64,000 bases of DNA from Mycolicibacterium rhodesiae (GTDB lineage: Bacteria; Actinomycetota; Actinomycetes; Mycobacteriales; Mycobacteriaceae), in NCBI RefSeq assembly GCF_002086695.1, contig NZ_MVIH01000013.1:1-64000 (forward strand), read 5' to 3'. The first letter of the stretch is position 1. Each line of letters opens with the position of its first letter. Positions 25,224 to 33,211 of the stretch are shown here, one piece after another. The notes beneath the pieces are model-generated. The model was given only the letters and a program-made list of their open reading frames with translations, searched no databases and was not told the origin of the DNA. The position numbers and the translations under genes were made by a program.

Positions 25224-25718
25224 GTGGTCGATTCCCGCAGCTCCCGGCGAGGTGGCCGATCCGGTGGCAGCCCTGGCTCGCGCCGGGGACGTGAGATGCG
25301 GGGCCCATTGCTGCCGCCGACGGTGCCAGGCTGGCGCAGCCGCGCGGAGCGGTTCGACATGGCGGTGCTGGAAGCGTACGAGCCGATCGAACGGCGTTGG
25401 CAACAACGGCTCACCGGTCTGGACGTTGCCGTCGACGAGATCCCGCGCATCGCGCCGAAGGATCCGGACAGTGTGCAGTGGCCCGCGGAAGTGGTGGCCG
25501 ACGGCCCGATCGCGTTGGCCCGGCTGATCCCAGCCGGCGTGGACGTTCGCGGAAACTCGACACGCGCCCGAATTGTGCTGTTTCGCAAGCCGATCGAGCG
25601 CCGGGCCAAGGACTCGATCGACCTGACCGATCTTCTGCACGAGATTCTGGTGGCGCAGGTGGCCACCTATCTCGGGGTCGAACCGTCGGTCATCGACCCG
25701 AGCATCGACGACGACTAG
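25224..25718 (+). CDS. Metallopeptidase-like (zincin fold) protein
   Basis: The protein has 164 residues from GTG 25224. The first 30 residues are Arg/Ser/Gly rich. The core (VLEAYEPIERRWQQRLTGLD to the end) is that of the actinobacterial metallopeptidase family equivalent to Rv3259. The helix DLLHEILVAQVATYLGVEP matches the HExxHxxG zinc site, but the second His is replaced (HEILVAQ), so zinc binding and catalysis are doubtful. It ends 12 bases before the stop of the convergent whiB2. Confidence 0.78.
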   Translation: MVDSRSSRRGGRSGGSPGSRRGREMRGPLLPPTVPGWRSRAERFDMAVLEAYEPIERRWQQRLTGLDVAVDEIPRIAPKDPDSVQWPAEVVADGPIALARLIPAGVDVRGNSTRARIVLFRKPIERRAKDSIDLTDLLHEILVAQVATYLGVEPSVIDPSIDDD

Positions 25719-25730
25719 CTTCGCGCGCGG

Positions 25731-26090
25731 TCAGATGATGCCGCGCTTGAGGCGACGACGCTCCCGCTCGGAGAGTCCGCCCCAGATACCGAAGCGCTCA
25801 TCGTTGGCCAAGGCGTACTCGAGGCACGACTCGCGGACCTCGCAGCCCAAGCAGATCCGCTTGGCCTCGCGAGTGGAACCGCCCTTCTCGGGGAAGAACG
25901 CTTCGGGATCGGTCTGCGCGCACAGCGCGCGTTCCTGCCACTGGTCTTCGTCATCGGCCGAATCCGGCGTCGCATCGATGATCGGGTCTGGCACCAAACT
26001 CAGGTGAGCGCGTGCCATTACCCCCATCGTCTGCGAACCGGTAACGGACTGCGGCAACCCCATCGTGCCGAACACGTGCTCATAGGACAT
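25731..26090 (-). CDS. whiB2: WhiB2 (WhmD) iron-sulfur transcription regulator
   Basis: The 119-residue protein has the four Wbl cysteines (LCAQTD, CLGCEVRESC) that bind a 4Fe-4S cluster, and the GIWGGLSERERRR turn plus basic C-terminus that contacts SigA and DNA. WhiB2 is an essential cell division and septation regulator in mycobacteria (family knowledge). It starts at ATG 26090 behind GAGGAGG. The N-terminal 40 residues are variable and the ATG could be further in, but the upstream one has the best ribosome site. Confidence 0.95.
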   Translation of the reverse strand: MSYEHVFGTMGLPQSVTGSQTMGVMARAHLSLVPDPIIDATPDSADDEDQWQERALCAQTDPEAFFPEKGGSTREAKRICLGCEVRESCLEYALANDERFGIWGGLSERERRRLKRGII

Positions 26091-26389
26091 TTCCGCCTCC
26101 TCACCTGGTTTCGTAGATCTTTTGCATGTCGCCCACTATTGAAGTGTGCCCAACTCGTTCGAACACTTGGTCGAATCGCGGTCTGGGACACCGAAACCGG
26201 CTGGTCCGACCGGGAAATGACACTGATGTGATTAGACACTTATGCAGTGGCCCGGTCAAGCGATTGAACCGAAATTAATACCATTTCCCTTGGATAATTC
26301 GGCGAGTCGATGCCCCGGCGTGTCTCGGCAGTGACGAGATCGTGACCGCGTTCGTCGCCGAAAAGGCCGACCGCCTAGTGTCGATCGGT
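26091..26389. other. Divergent intergenic region between whiB2 and fbiA
   Basis: This 299-base region is relatively AT rich for the window and carries the whiB2 and fbiA promoters. I see an AAGTGT...ACACTT inverted repeat around the palindrome GTTCGAAC (about 26143-26175) and an AT-rich stretch (GAAATTAATACCATTT, about 26271-26286) suitable for a -10. I cannot assign exact promoters. No small gene with a credible ribosome site was seen. Confidence 0.4.
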
Positions 26390-27391
26390 GTGAAGATCAC
26401 CGTTCTGGTCGGCGGCGTCGGGGGTGCCCGCTTCCTGTTGGGCGTACAACGAATGCTCGGCCTGGGGCAGTTCGCGGGCCAGATATCCGGAGCCGCAGGC
26501 GATCTTGATCACGCGCTGACCGCCGTGGTCAACATCGGTGATGACGCATGGATGCACGGGGTGCGCATCTGCCCCGACCTCGACACCTGCATGTACACCT
26601 TAGGTGGAGGTATCGACCCCGAGCGCGGCTGGGGACACCGCAACGAGACGTGGCACGCGAAAGAAGAATTGGCGGCCTACGGCGTGCAACCCGATTGGTT
26701 CGGCCTCGGCGACCGCGACCTCGCCACACATCTCGTGCGTAGCCAGATGCTGCGTGCCGGATATCCCCTGTCCCAGGTGACCGAGGCGCTGTGCCACCGC
26801 TGGCAGCCGGGGGCCACACTCCTGCCCGCCAGTGACGACCGGTGCGAAACCCACGTTGTCATCGACGATCCCGACACCGGTGACCGCAAGGCCATCCACT
26901 TCCAGGAATGGTGGGTGCGATACCGGGCCCAGGTGCCCACTCACAGTTTCGCGTTCGTGGGGTCCGAAAACGCCAGTGCCGGGCCCGGTGTCGTCGACGC
27001 GATCACCGAAGCCGACGTCGTGATGCTCGCCCCATCGAACCCGGTGGTGAGCATCGGCGCGATCCTCGCCATCCCCGGCGTTCGCGCCGCGCTGCGCTCC
27101 ACCCCCGCCCCGGTCATCGGCTACTCCCCCATCATCGGCGGAAAGCCGTTGCGCGGCATGGCCGACGAATGCCTGTCGGTGATCGGGGTCGAAACCTCCT
27201 CACACGCCGTCGCCCACCACTTCGGCGCACGCTCGGCCACCGGCATCCTGGACTACTGGCTGGTGTCCGAAGGCGATCACGCCGACGTACCCGGACTGAC
27301 GGTGCACTCGATACCGCTGCTGATGTCCGATCCCGCGGCCACCGCCGACATGGTGCGCGCCGGGCTCGAATTGGCGGGGGTGACGCCGTGA
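26390..27391 (+). CDS. fbiA: FbiA, phosphoenolpyruvyl/2-phospholactate transferase for F420
   Basis: From GTG 26390 the product has 333 residues and starts VKITVLVGGVGGARFL, the CofD-family nucleotide and FO-binding loop. Other conserved segments are VNIGDDAWMHGVRICPDLDT and VMLAPSNPVVSIGAIL with SPIIGGKPL. It transfers the phospholactate or phosphoenolpyruvate moiety to FO to make dehydro-F420-0. It overlaps fbiB as GTGA. An in-frame ATG at 26342 would add 16 residues before the conserved core, so I prefer the GTG. Confidence 0.95.
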   Translation: MKITVLVGGVGGARFLLGVQRMLGLGQFAGQISGAAGDLDHALTAVVNIGDDAWMHGVRICPDLDTCMYTLGGGIDPERGWGHRNETWHAKEELAAYGVQPDWFGLGDRDLATHLVRSQMLRAGYPLSQVTEALCHRWQPGATLLPASDDRCETHVVIDDPDTGDRKAIHFQEWWVRYRAQVPTHSFAFVGSENASAGPGVVDAITEADVVMLAPSNPVVSIGAILAIPGVRAALRSTPAPVIGYSPIIGGKPLRGMADECLSVIGVETSSHAVAHHFGARSATGILDYWLVSEGDHADVPGLTVHSIPLLMSDPAATADMVRAGLELAGVTP

Positions 27392-28731
27392 GCCTCGAGC
27401 ACGGCACGGCAGCTCCCGTCGAAATCCTGCCCGTCCCCGGGCTTCCGGAATTCCGACCCGGCGACGATCTGGCCGGCGCCCTCATTTCCGCGGCGCCGTG
27501 GCTGCGCGACGGCGACATCGTCGTGGTCACCAGCAAGGTGATGTCCAAGTGCGAGGGCCGGATCGTCGCGGCGCCGGCCGACCCCGAAGAGCGGGACGCG
27601 CTGCGCCGCAGGATCATCGACGATGAGGCCGTGCGGGTGCTGGCCCGCAAGGGCCGGACGCTGATCACCGAGAACCGCAACGGCATCGTGCAGGCGGCCG
27701 CGGGCGTCGACGGCTCCAACGTCGGGTCAACCGAATTGGCCCTGCTGCCGGTCGATCCCGACGGCAGCGCCGCCGCGCTGCGTGCGGCGCTGCGCGAGCG
27801 GCTCGGCGTGAAGGTCGCCGTCCTGGTCACCGACACCATGGGTCGGGCCTGGCGCAACGGCCAGACCGACGCCGCGATCGGCTCGGCCGGGCTGCCTGTC
27901 CTCTACGGTTACGCAGGCGCCGTCGACCGGCACGGCAACGAGTTGGTGGTCACCGAAGTCGCTGTCGCCGACGAGATCGCCGCCGCCGCCGATCTGGTGA
28001 AGGGCAAGCTGACCGCGGTTCCCGTCGCGGTGGTCCGCGGCCTCGAACTCGAGGACGACGGGTCCACAGCGGCGAGTCTGCTGCGCGGCGGTGAGGACGA
28101 TTTGTTCTGGCTGGGCACCGCCGAGTCGCTGGAACTCGGCCGCCGCCAGGCCCAACTGCTGCGCCGCTCGGTGCGACAGTTCGCACCGGAGCCGGTCGAT
28201 CACACCCTGATCGAGGAGGCCGTCGCCGAGGCGCTCACCGCGCCCGCCCCGCACCACACCCGGCCGGTGCGCTTCGTGTGGTTGGCCGACCACGGCCGTC
28301 GCGTCACACTGCTGGACCGGATGAAAGATGCCTGGCGCGAGGATCTCTCCCGTGACGGCAAGCCGGCCGATGCCGTGGAGCGGCGGGTCGCCCGCGGTCA
28401 GATCCTCTATGACGCCCCTGAGGTCATCATCCCGTTTCTGGTGCCCGAGGGTGCTCACAGCTATCCCGATCCCGGCCGCACCCAGGCCGAGCACACGATG
28501 TTCACCGTCGCGGTCGGCGCCGCGGTACAGGCACTTCTGGTGGCGCTGGCGGTGCGCGGCGTGGGCAGCTGCTGGATCGGCTCGACCATCTTCGCGGCCG
28601 ACCTGGTCCGGGAAACCCTTGACCTGCCGCCTGATTGGGAACCGCTGGGTGCCGTCGCGATTGGCTATCCGGTCGAACCGCCCGAACCACGCGACCCGGC
28701 GCCGGTCGGCGATCTGCTGGTGCGCAAGTGA
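27388..28731 (+). CDS. fbiB: FbiB, F420 gamma-glutamyl ligase / FMN-binding reductase
   Basis: The 447-residue two-domain protein starts at GTG 27388 in an overlap with fbiA. The N-terminal CofE-like ligase domain (about 1-240) contains GDIVVVTSKVMSKCEGR and VAVLVTDTMGRAWRNGQTDAAIG. The C-terminal nitroreductase-like domain (about 250-447) contains RRSVRQF and GVGSCWIGSTIF. It adds glutamates to F420 and reduces dehydro-F420. It overlaps the Nudix gene by GTGA, so fbiA-fbiB-nudix form one unit. Confidence 0.96.
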   Translation: MSLEHGTAAPVEILPVPGLPEFRPGDDLAGALISAAPWLRDGDIVVVTSKVMSKCEGRIVAAPADPEERDALRRRIIDDEAVRVLARKGRTLITENRNGIVQAAAGVDGSNVGSTELALLPVDPDGSAAALRAALRERLGVKVAVLVTDTMGRAWRNGQTDAAIGSAGLPVLYGYAGAVDRHGNELVVTEVAVADEIAAAADLVKGKLTAVPVAVVRGLELEDDGSTAASLLRGGEDDLFWLGTAESLELGRRQAQLLRRSVRQFAPEPVDHTLIEEAVAEALTAPAPHHTRPVRFVWLADHGRRVTLLDRMKDAWREDLSRDGKPADAVERRVARGQILYDAPEVIIPFLVPEGAHSYPDPGRTQAEHTMFTVAVGAAVQALLVALAVRGVGSCWIGSTIFAADLVRETLDLPPDWEPLGAVAIGYPVEPPEPRDPAPVGDLLVRK

Positions 28732-29267
28732 GCGTGCGGGAGTCGGCCATCGAGCTGCTGACCGCATGGGATGCACCGGACGACTGCCAGGATTCGCTGC
28801 GTCACTCGGTCCTGGCCTTTCTGCTTGCCCGCCTCGATGCCTGCGAGCGCGCTTGCGTCCCTGGCCATATCACCGCCTCGGCATTGGTGGTCAACCACAC
28901 TGGCGACCAGGTGCTGCTCACCCTGCATCCGCGGCTCGGTCGTTGGGTTCAGCTCGGCGGGCATTGCGAGGACTCCGATGCCGACATCGTCGCGGCCGCG
29001 ATGCGGGAGGCGGCCGAAGAGTCCGGGATCGACGGCCTGGAAATCGACGCCGCCTTGGGCGCCATCCACGTTCACGCACTGACCTGTTCACTGGGCGTGC
29101 CCACCCGGCATCTGGATCTCCAGTTCATCGTCCGTGCCCCCGCGGACGCGACGATCGAGATCAGCGACGAATCGCTCGATCTGCAGTGGTGGCCGGTCGA
29201 CGCTCTCCCCGACGGGATCGACGCCGCGGTCGCACACCTGGTGTCGGTCGGCCGCTCGCGAACATAA
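28728..29267 (+). CDS. Nudix hydrolase
   Basis: The 179-residue protein begins at GTG 28728 in the GTGA overlap with fbiB. The Nudix box is GGHCEDSDADIVAAAMREAAEESG (core MREAAEESG), slightly divergent because Asp/Ala replaces the early Glu and one residue seems inserted. A long helical N-terminus precedes it. It probably hydrolyses a nucleoside diphosphate derivative; the substrate is not clear. Coupling to fbiB suggests a link to F420 or flavin turnover, but this is inference. Confidence 0.86.
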   Translation: MSVRESAIELLTAWDAPDDCQDSLRHSVLAFLLARLDACERACVPGHITASALVVNHTGDQVLLTLHPRLGRWVQLGGHCEDSDADIVAAAMREAAEESGIDGLEIDAALGAIHVHALTCSLGVPTRHLDLQFIVRAPADATIEISDESLDLQWWPVDALPDGIDAAVAHLVSVGRSRT

Positions 29268-29275
29268 TCACTCGC

Positions 29276-29332
29276 CGAGTGGCCAGCTATGACACGTGTT
29301 TGAGCGAAAAGCGTGCTCTGACTGGCCACTCG
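29276..29332 (-). repeat. 57-bp palindromic-ended repeat, copy A
   Basis: The segment has perfect 10-bp terminal inverted repeats (CGAGTGGCCA and TGGCCACTCG) and a central GAGCGAAAAGCGTGCTC. It matches copy B (30231-30287) at 50 of 57 positions in the same orientation. On the minus strand it encodes the last residues of the DUF559 gene (EWPVRARFSLKHVS) and its stop. It also lies between that stop and the end of the convergent Nudix gene. Confidence 0.85.
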
Positions 29333-30195
29333 ATGCGACAACCAGCAGCCCCTAGCGCAGTGACGGCGCGTTCGACGACCAAGCCGGGGGCATTGCGCAG
29401 CAACTGGCTGTTGACCCGGATGATCCGCCAACCGCACTCTTCCAACTCGGCGAACCGATTGATGTCTCGAGTGCGTTGAGCCGGGTCGAGCCAATGCTGG
29501 GCCCCGTCGAACTCCACCGCGACGCGCCACTGCGGCCAGCCCATATCGAGGCGCGCTATCAGATGACCGAACTCATCGAGGACCTTGATCTGCGTTGTGG
29601 GAATCGGCAACCCGGAGCGGACGATGAGCAATCTCGTGCGGCTCTCCTGGGGCGACTCTGCGCCGGGGTCCGTCAGGTCGAGCGCTTGGCGCAACTGCAC
29701 GATCCCTCGCGCGCCCCGGCGACGGTCCACTACCGCACGGACGTCAGCGTCGCTCAGACCGGTCGCGTTGCCCAGGGCGTCGAGCAGGATGACGGCCTCC
29801 TCGAGGTTTCCTCGTCGGCCGAGATCGAAGGCAGTGCGCGCCGCCGTCGTCACCGCTATACCGCCGACGTCACAGATCTCGTCGGGGTCGAGCTCGTCGC
29901 GATGGATGAGGATGCCGTTCACCGGCTTGCCGTTACGGCGCATCAATTCGGCAGGGTGACGATCATCGATCCAACGACATCCGAGCAGGGCCGCCGCCGA
30001 CAGGCCCGCGACCGTCGCGGTCTTATCGGACCACGCCCAAGCAGCTTTGGCCTTCACCGCCGGCGTCAGTTCCTGGTCGCGCGGAACGTAGACGTCGCGA
30101 TAGATAGCACGATAGTTACGGTGGAGACTTCGACGACTGACGAGGCCCGCAGCGATCGCCGCGGATCCGCGGAACGGCTCTTCCAGGTCAACCAT
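29287..30195 (-). CDS. DUF559 / Vsr-like endonuclease-fold protein
   Basis: From ATG 30195 (MVDLEEPFRGSAAIAAGL) the product has 302 residues. The N-terminal 90 residues look like the helix-turn-helix region of AbiEi-like proteins (SRRSLHRNYRAIYRDVYVPRD). The C-terminal part has the DUF559 signature VAVEFDGAQHWLDPAQRTRDINR, where Glu-Asp and His belong to a PD-(D/E)XK/Vsr-like nuclease site. The last 14 residues lie within repeat copy A. It is flanked on both sides by the 57-bp repeat. The function is unknown: restriction-like nuclease, DNA repair or a mobile nuclease are all possible. Confidence 0.82.
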   Translation of the reverse strand: MVDLEEPFRGSAAIAAGLVSRRSLHRNYRAIYRDVYVPRDQELTPAVKAKAAWAWSDKTATVAGLSAAALLGCRWIDDRHPAELMRRNGKPVNGILIHRDELDPDEICDVGGIAVTTAARTAFDLGRRGNLEEAVILLDALGNATGLSDADVRAVVDRRRGARGIVQLRQALDLTDPGAESPQESRTRLLIVRSGLPIPTTQIKVLDEFGHLIARLDMGWPQWRVAVEFDGAQHWLDPAQRTRDINRFAELEECGWRIIRVNSQLLRNAPGLVVERAVTALGAAGCRIEWPVRARFSLKHVS

Positions 30196-30230
30196 GGCGA
30201 AACCCTGGCAGAGCCGTCTGACAGGTTTCA

Positions 30231-30287
30231 CGAGTGGCCACTTTTGACACGCATGTGAGCGAAAAGCGTGCTCTAACTGGCCACTCG
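30231..30287 (-). repeat. 57-bp palindromic-ended repeat, copy B
   Basis: It shows the same terminal CGAGTGGCCA/TGGCCACTCG arms and central GAGCGAAAAGCGTGCTC as copy A, with seven mismatches. It lies 12 bases after the manC stop and 35 bases upstream of the DUF559 start. Copies A and B are direct repeats and enclose the gene in a 1,012-base unit. No clear target-site duplication is seen outside. Confidence 0.85.
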
Positions 30288-30299
30288 GCGGAACAGGCC

Positions 30300-31385
30300 T
30301 CAGATGTCGGACGAGTAGCGAATGCCGCAGTCCGGGATGACAACTCCCGGCCACACCCGCGCACCGCGCAGAAGTTCGCAGCGCGCACCGATGTTCGCGC
30401 CATCGCCGATGATGGCGTCGCGCAGTAACGCACGCGGTCCGATCCTGACGCCGGCCCCGATGATCGACCGCTCCACGACCGAACCCGCCTCTATGTGCGC
30501 CCCGTCGAAGATGACCGCGCCGTCCAGACGGACGCCCGGCCCGATCTCGGCACCCCGGCCCACCACGGTCCCGCCGACCAGTACCGCGCCCGGAGACACC
30601 GACGCCCCGTCGTGCACAAGGCTTTCCCCGCGTCGTCCGCCGAGCGCGGGCGACGGCGCCAGCCCACGGACCAGATCGGCCGAGCCGCGGACGAAGTCCT
30701 CCGGTGTGCCCATGTCGCGCCAGTAGCTGGAATCGACGTAGCCGCAGACCTTCACACCATCGGCCAGCAGGGCCGGGAACACCTCACGCTCCACCGACAC
30801 CTCACGACCGCGTGGGATCTGATCGAGGATTTCGCGTTTGAAGATGTAGGTGCCTGCGTTGATCTGATCGGACGGCGGATCTTCGGTCTTCTCGAGGAAC
30901 GCCTCCACGCGACCGTCGGCGTCGGTGGGCACGCAGCCGAATGCCCGCGGGTCACTGACGCGCACCAGGTGCAAAGTCAGATCCGCTTGCGACTCGTGGT
31001 GGCTGGCCAGCATCTGGCGCAGATCCATGCCGGACAGGACGTCACCGTTGAACACCATCACGGTGTCGTTGCGCAGTTTGGGAATCACGTTCGCGATCCC
31101 GCCGCCGGTGCCCATCGGCTGATCCTCGACGACGTACTCGATCTGCAGGCCGAGCTTGGACCCGTCGCCGAATTCGTTCTCGAACGTCGCCGCCTTGAAC
31201 GAGGTGCCGAGGATGACATGTTCGATGCCGGCCTCGGCGATGCGGGACAGCAGGTGGGTCAGGAACGGCAACCCCGCGGTCGGCAGCATCGGCTTGGCTG
31301 CCGACACGGTCAGTGGCCGCAGCCGGGTGCCCTTGCCACCGACCAGTACGACCGCATCGACCTTCGACGGATCAATCCCACTCAC
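30300..31385 (-). CDS. manC: Mannose-1-phosphate guanylyltransferase
   Basis: The 361-residue enzyme makes GDP-mannose from GTP and mannose-1-P. The nucleotide-binding loop is VLVGGKGTRLRPLT near residue 13, the FNGDVLSG metal site lies at about residue 112 and the KP element is AAKPMLP. The C-terminal 120 residues are a left-handed beta helix of hexapeptide repeats (IGAGVRIGPRALLRDAIIGDG). It corresponds to Rv3264c. It overlaps wbbL by four bases, so rmlD-wbbL-manC form one operon supplying mannose and rhamnose for the wall. Confidence 0.94.
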   Translation of the reverse strand: MSGIDPSKVDAVVLVGGKGTRLRPLTVSAAKPMLPTAGLPFLTHLLSRIAEAGIEHVILGTSFKAATFENEFGDGSKLGLQIEYVVEDQPMGTGGGIANVIPKLRNDTVMVFNGDVLSGMDLRQMLASHHESQADLTLHLVRVSDPRAFGCVPTDADGRVEAFLEKTEDPPSDQINAGTYIFKREILDQIPRGREVSVEREVFPALLADGVKVCGYVDSSYWRDMGTPEDFVRGSADLVRGLAPSPALGGRRGESLVHDGASVSPGAVLVGGTVVGRGAEIGPGVRLDGAVIFDGAHIEAGSVVERSIIGAGVRIGPRALLRDAIIGDGANIGARCELLRGARVWPGVVIPDCGIRYSSDI

Positions 31386-32269
31386 CGGGTCCCCCCACTT
31401 CTCGCCAGCTCGCGACGGGACTTCCGTACCGCCGCGCGTGACCTAACCATCAGTGCGCTCTTCATAGTCCATCTCAGCGGCGCGCGCCACCAGCCAAAAT
31501 GCCGATCGGACAAATATAGGTAGGTGCTTTCGTGATGTGCCCGCAGGTTGCTGGCCGGGTCCCGGCCGGTCGAGTGACCCTTGGCGTGCAGGATCTCCGA
31601 CGAGGGCACGTAGACGTTGAGCCAGCCGGCCCGGCCCAGCCGGTCACCGAGGTCGACGTCTTCCATGTACATGAAGTAGCGCTCGTCGAACCCGCCGACC
31701 TGCTCGAATGCCGCGCGCCGGATCAGCAGGCACGATCCCGACAGCCAGCCCACCGGCCGCTCGGTGGGCTCCAGGTACTCCTGGCGGTAGGCCCTGGTCC
31801 ACGGATTGGTCTTCCAGACGAAGCCGACCACGGCATGCATGCCGCCGCGCACCAGGCTCGGCAGGTGGCGCGCCGACGGGTAGACCGAACCGTCGGGGTC
31901 GCGGATCAACGGCCCCAGCGTGGCTGCGCGCGGCCACCGCTGCGCGGCGTCGAGCAGCTCGTCGATGCTGTTGGGACCCCACACCACATCGGGATTGGCG
32001 ACGATCACGAACTCGTCGTCGGCGGGAACCGTCGCCACACCACGGTTGGCGGCGCTGCCATAGCCGAGGTTTGCGCCCGTGCGCAGCAGGCGGGTGCCGG
32101 GGTAGCGCTCCACCGCCTCCTCCGGTGTCCCGTCGGTGGAGCCGTTGTCGGCCAGCACCACCGTCACCGGACGGTCGGTCGCCACCGTCAACGAGGACAG
32201 AAAGCGATCCAGATGTGAGCCCGGGGAGTATGTCACCGTCACCACGGTCAGGGGGCGGCTCGACGTCAC
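31382..32269 (-). CDS. wbbL: dTDP-Rha: decaprenyl-PP-GlcNAc rhamnosyltransferase
   Basis: From GTG 32269 (VTSSRPLTVVTVTYSPGSH) the product has 295 residues. It is a GT2 enzyme with ADNGSTDGTPEEAVERYPGT near the N-terminus, IVANPDV as the DXD-like metal site and FDERYFMYMEDVDLGDRLGRAG. It attaches rhamnose to GlcNAc-PP-decaprenol, making the linker that joins arabinogalactan to peptidoglycan; it is essential in mycobacteria (family knowledge). The start overlaps the rmlD stop as GTGA and the stop overlaps the manC start, so translation is chained. Confidence 0.93.
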   Translation of the reverse strand: MTSSRPLTVVTVTYSPGSHLDRFLSSLTVATDRPVTVVLADNGSTDGTPEEAVERYPGTRLLRTGANLGYGSAANRGVATVPADDEFVIVANPDVVWGPNSIDELLDAAQRWPRAATLGPLIRDPDGSVYPSARHLPSLVRGGMHAVVGFVWKTNPWTRAYRQEYLEPTERPVGWLSGSCLLIRRAAFEQVGGFDERYFMYMEDVDLGDRLGRAGWLNVYVPSSEILHAKGHSTGRDPASNLRAHHESTYLYLSDRHFGWWRAPLRWTMKSALMVRSRAAVRKSRRELARSGGTR

Positions 32270-33144
32270 GGCGTAGAGGGTAACTGTCCGCCGGTGACGG
32301 GCTGGGCAAGCGCCTCGGCCAGGGCCTCGCGCCACGGTCTCGGCGGGGTGAGTCCGGCCCGCACCGAGAGCGCCATCGACAGCGCTGAATACGCCGGACG
32401 CGGGGCCGGGCGGCCTACGTGCGCCGTGCTCACCGGCCGGATCCGCTGCGGGTCGGCCCCCAGCTCTTCGAACACGGCTTGGGCCAGCTCGAAGCGGGTG
32501 CATGCGCCCTCGTTGGCGACGTGCAGGACCGGCTCCCGGACGCGGCCCTGGCCGATCTGGAATATCGCATCGGCGAGGTCTTTGACGTAGGTGGGTGACC
32601 CGATCTGATCGTCGACCGCGTCGGCGGTGTCGTCGGTGCCGGCCAGCCGACGCATCCCCGCCACGAAATCGTTGCCCCCGGCGCCCGTGTACACCCACGA
32701 GGTGCGCACGATGTGGGCGTCGGGCATCGCGGCCAGTACGGCCACCTCGCCGGCGAGCTTGGTGCGTCCGTAGACCCCCAGCGGCGCGGCCTCGTCGCCG
32801 ACGTCGTAGGGGTGGCGCTGCCGGCCATCGAAGACGTAGTCGGTGGAGATGTGCACCAGCTGCGCACCGACCCGAGCGCAGGCGTGCGCGACGTTCTCCG
32901 CCCCGGTGGCGTTGACGGCGTGGGCGGTGTCCGGGTCGGCCTCGGCGGTGTCCACGTTCGCGATGGCCGCGCAGTTGACCACCAGGTCCGATTTGGCGAT
33001 GAACTGCTCGACGGCGGCCGGGTCGGTGATGTCACATTGCCGATGGGTCAACGCGCTGACCTCGAAGCCCCGACGGGCCGCCTCACCTGCGAGAAACGTC
33101 CCCACTTGGCCGCCGGCACCTGTAATCACGATCCTCGCCACCAC
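32266..33144 (-). CDS. rmlD: dTDP-4-dehydrorhamnose reductase
   Basis: It carries out the last step to dTDP-rhamnose. From GTG 33144 (or the next GTG, 33141) the product has 292 residues beginning VVARIVITGAGGQVGTFLAG, the Rossmann NADPH loop. The catalytic pair is STDYVFDG followed by YGRTKLAGE, and HVANEG lies in the C-terminal half. A longer in-frame extension upstream is Ser/Ala rich and non-conserved, so it is excluded. It is the first gene of the rmlD-wbbL-manC operon, divergent from the LCP gene. Confidence 0.93.
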   Translation of the reverse strand: MVARIVITGAGGQVGTFLAGEAARRGFEVSALTHRQCDITDPAAVEQFIAKSDLVVNCAAIANVDTAEADPDTAHAVNATGAENVAHACARVGAQLVHISTDYVFDGRQRHPYDVGDEAAPLGVYGRTKLAGEVAVLAAMPDAHIVRTSWVYTGAGGNDFVAGMRRLAGTDDTADAVDDQIGSPTYVKDLADAIFQIGQGRVREPVLHVANEGACTRFELAQAVFEELGADPQRIRPVSTAHVGRPAPRPAYSALSMALSVRAGLTPPRPWREALAEALAQPVTGGQLPSTP

Positions 33145-33211
33145 AATTACGAGTCTGGCACGCCGGTTTCGGCTACCCGGGATGCGCCCGTCTCGCCAGT
33201 AGCCTGGGCTG

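Noticed and set aside
29276..30287. CRISPR array or insertion sequence at the 57-bp repeats
   Set aside because: Only two copies, about 950 bases apart with a gene between; no regular spacers, no transposase and no evident target duplication.
30188..30433. An 81-residue open frame covering repeat copy B and the manC end
   Set aside because: It reads the manC end in a wrong frame and only shares the WPVRARFSL-like peptide because the repeat is the same sequence; not a separate gene.
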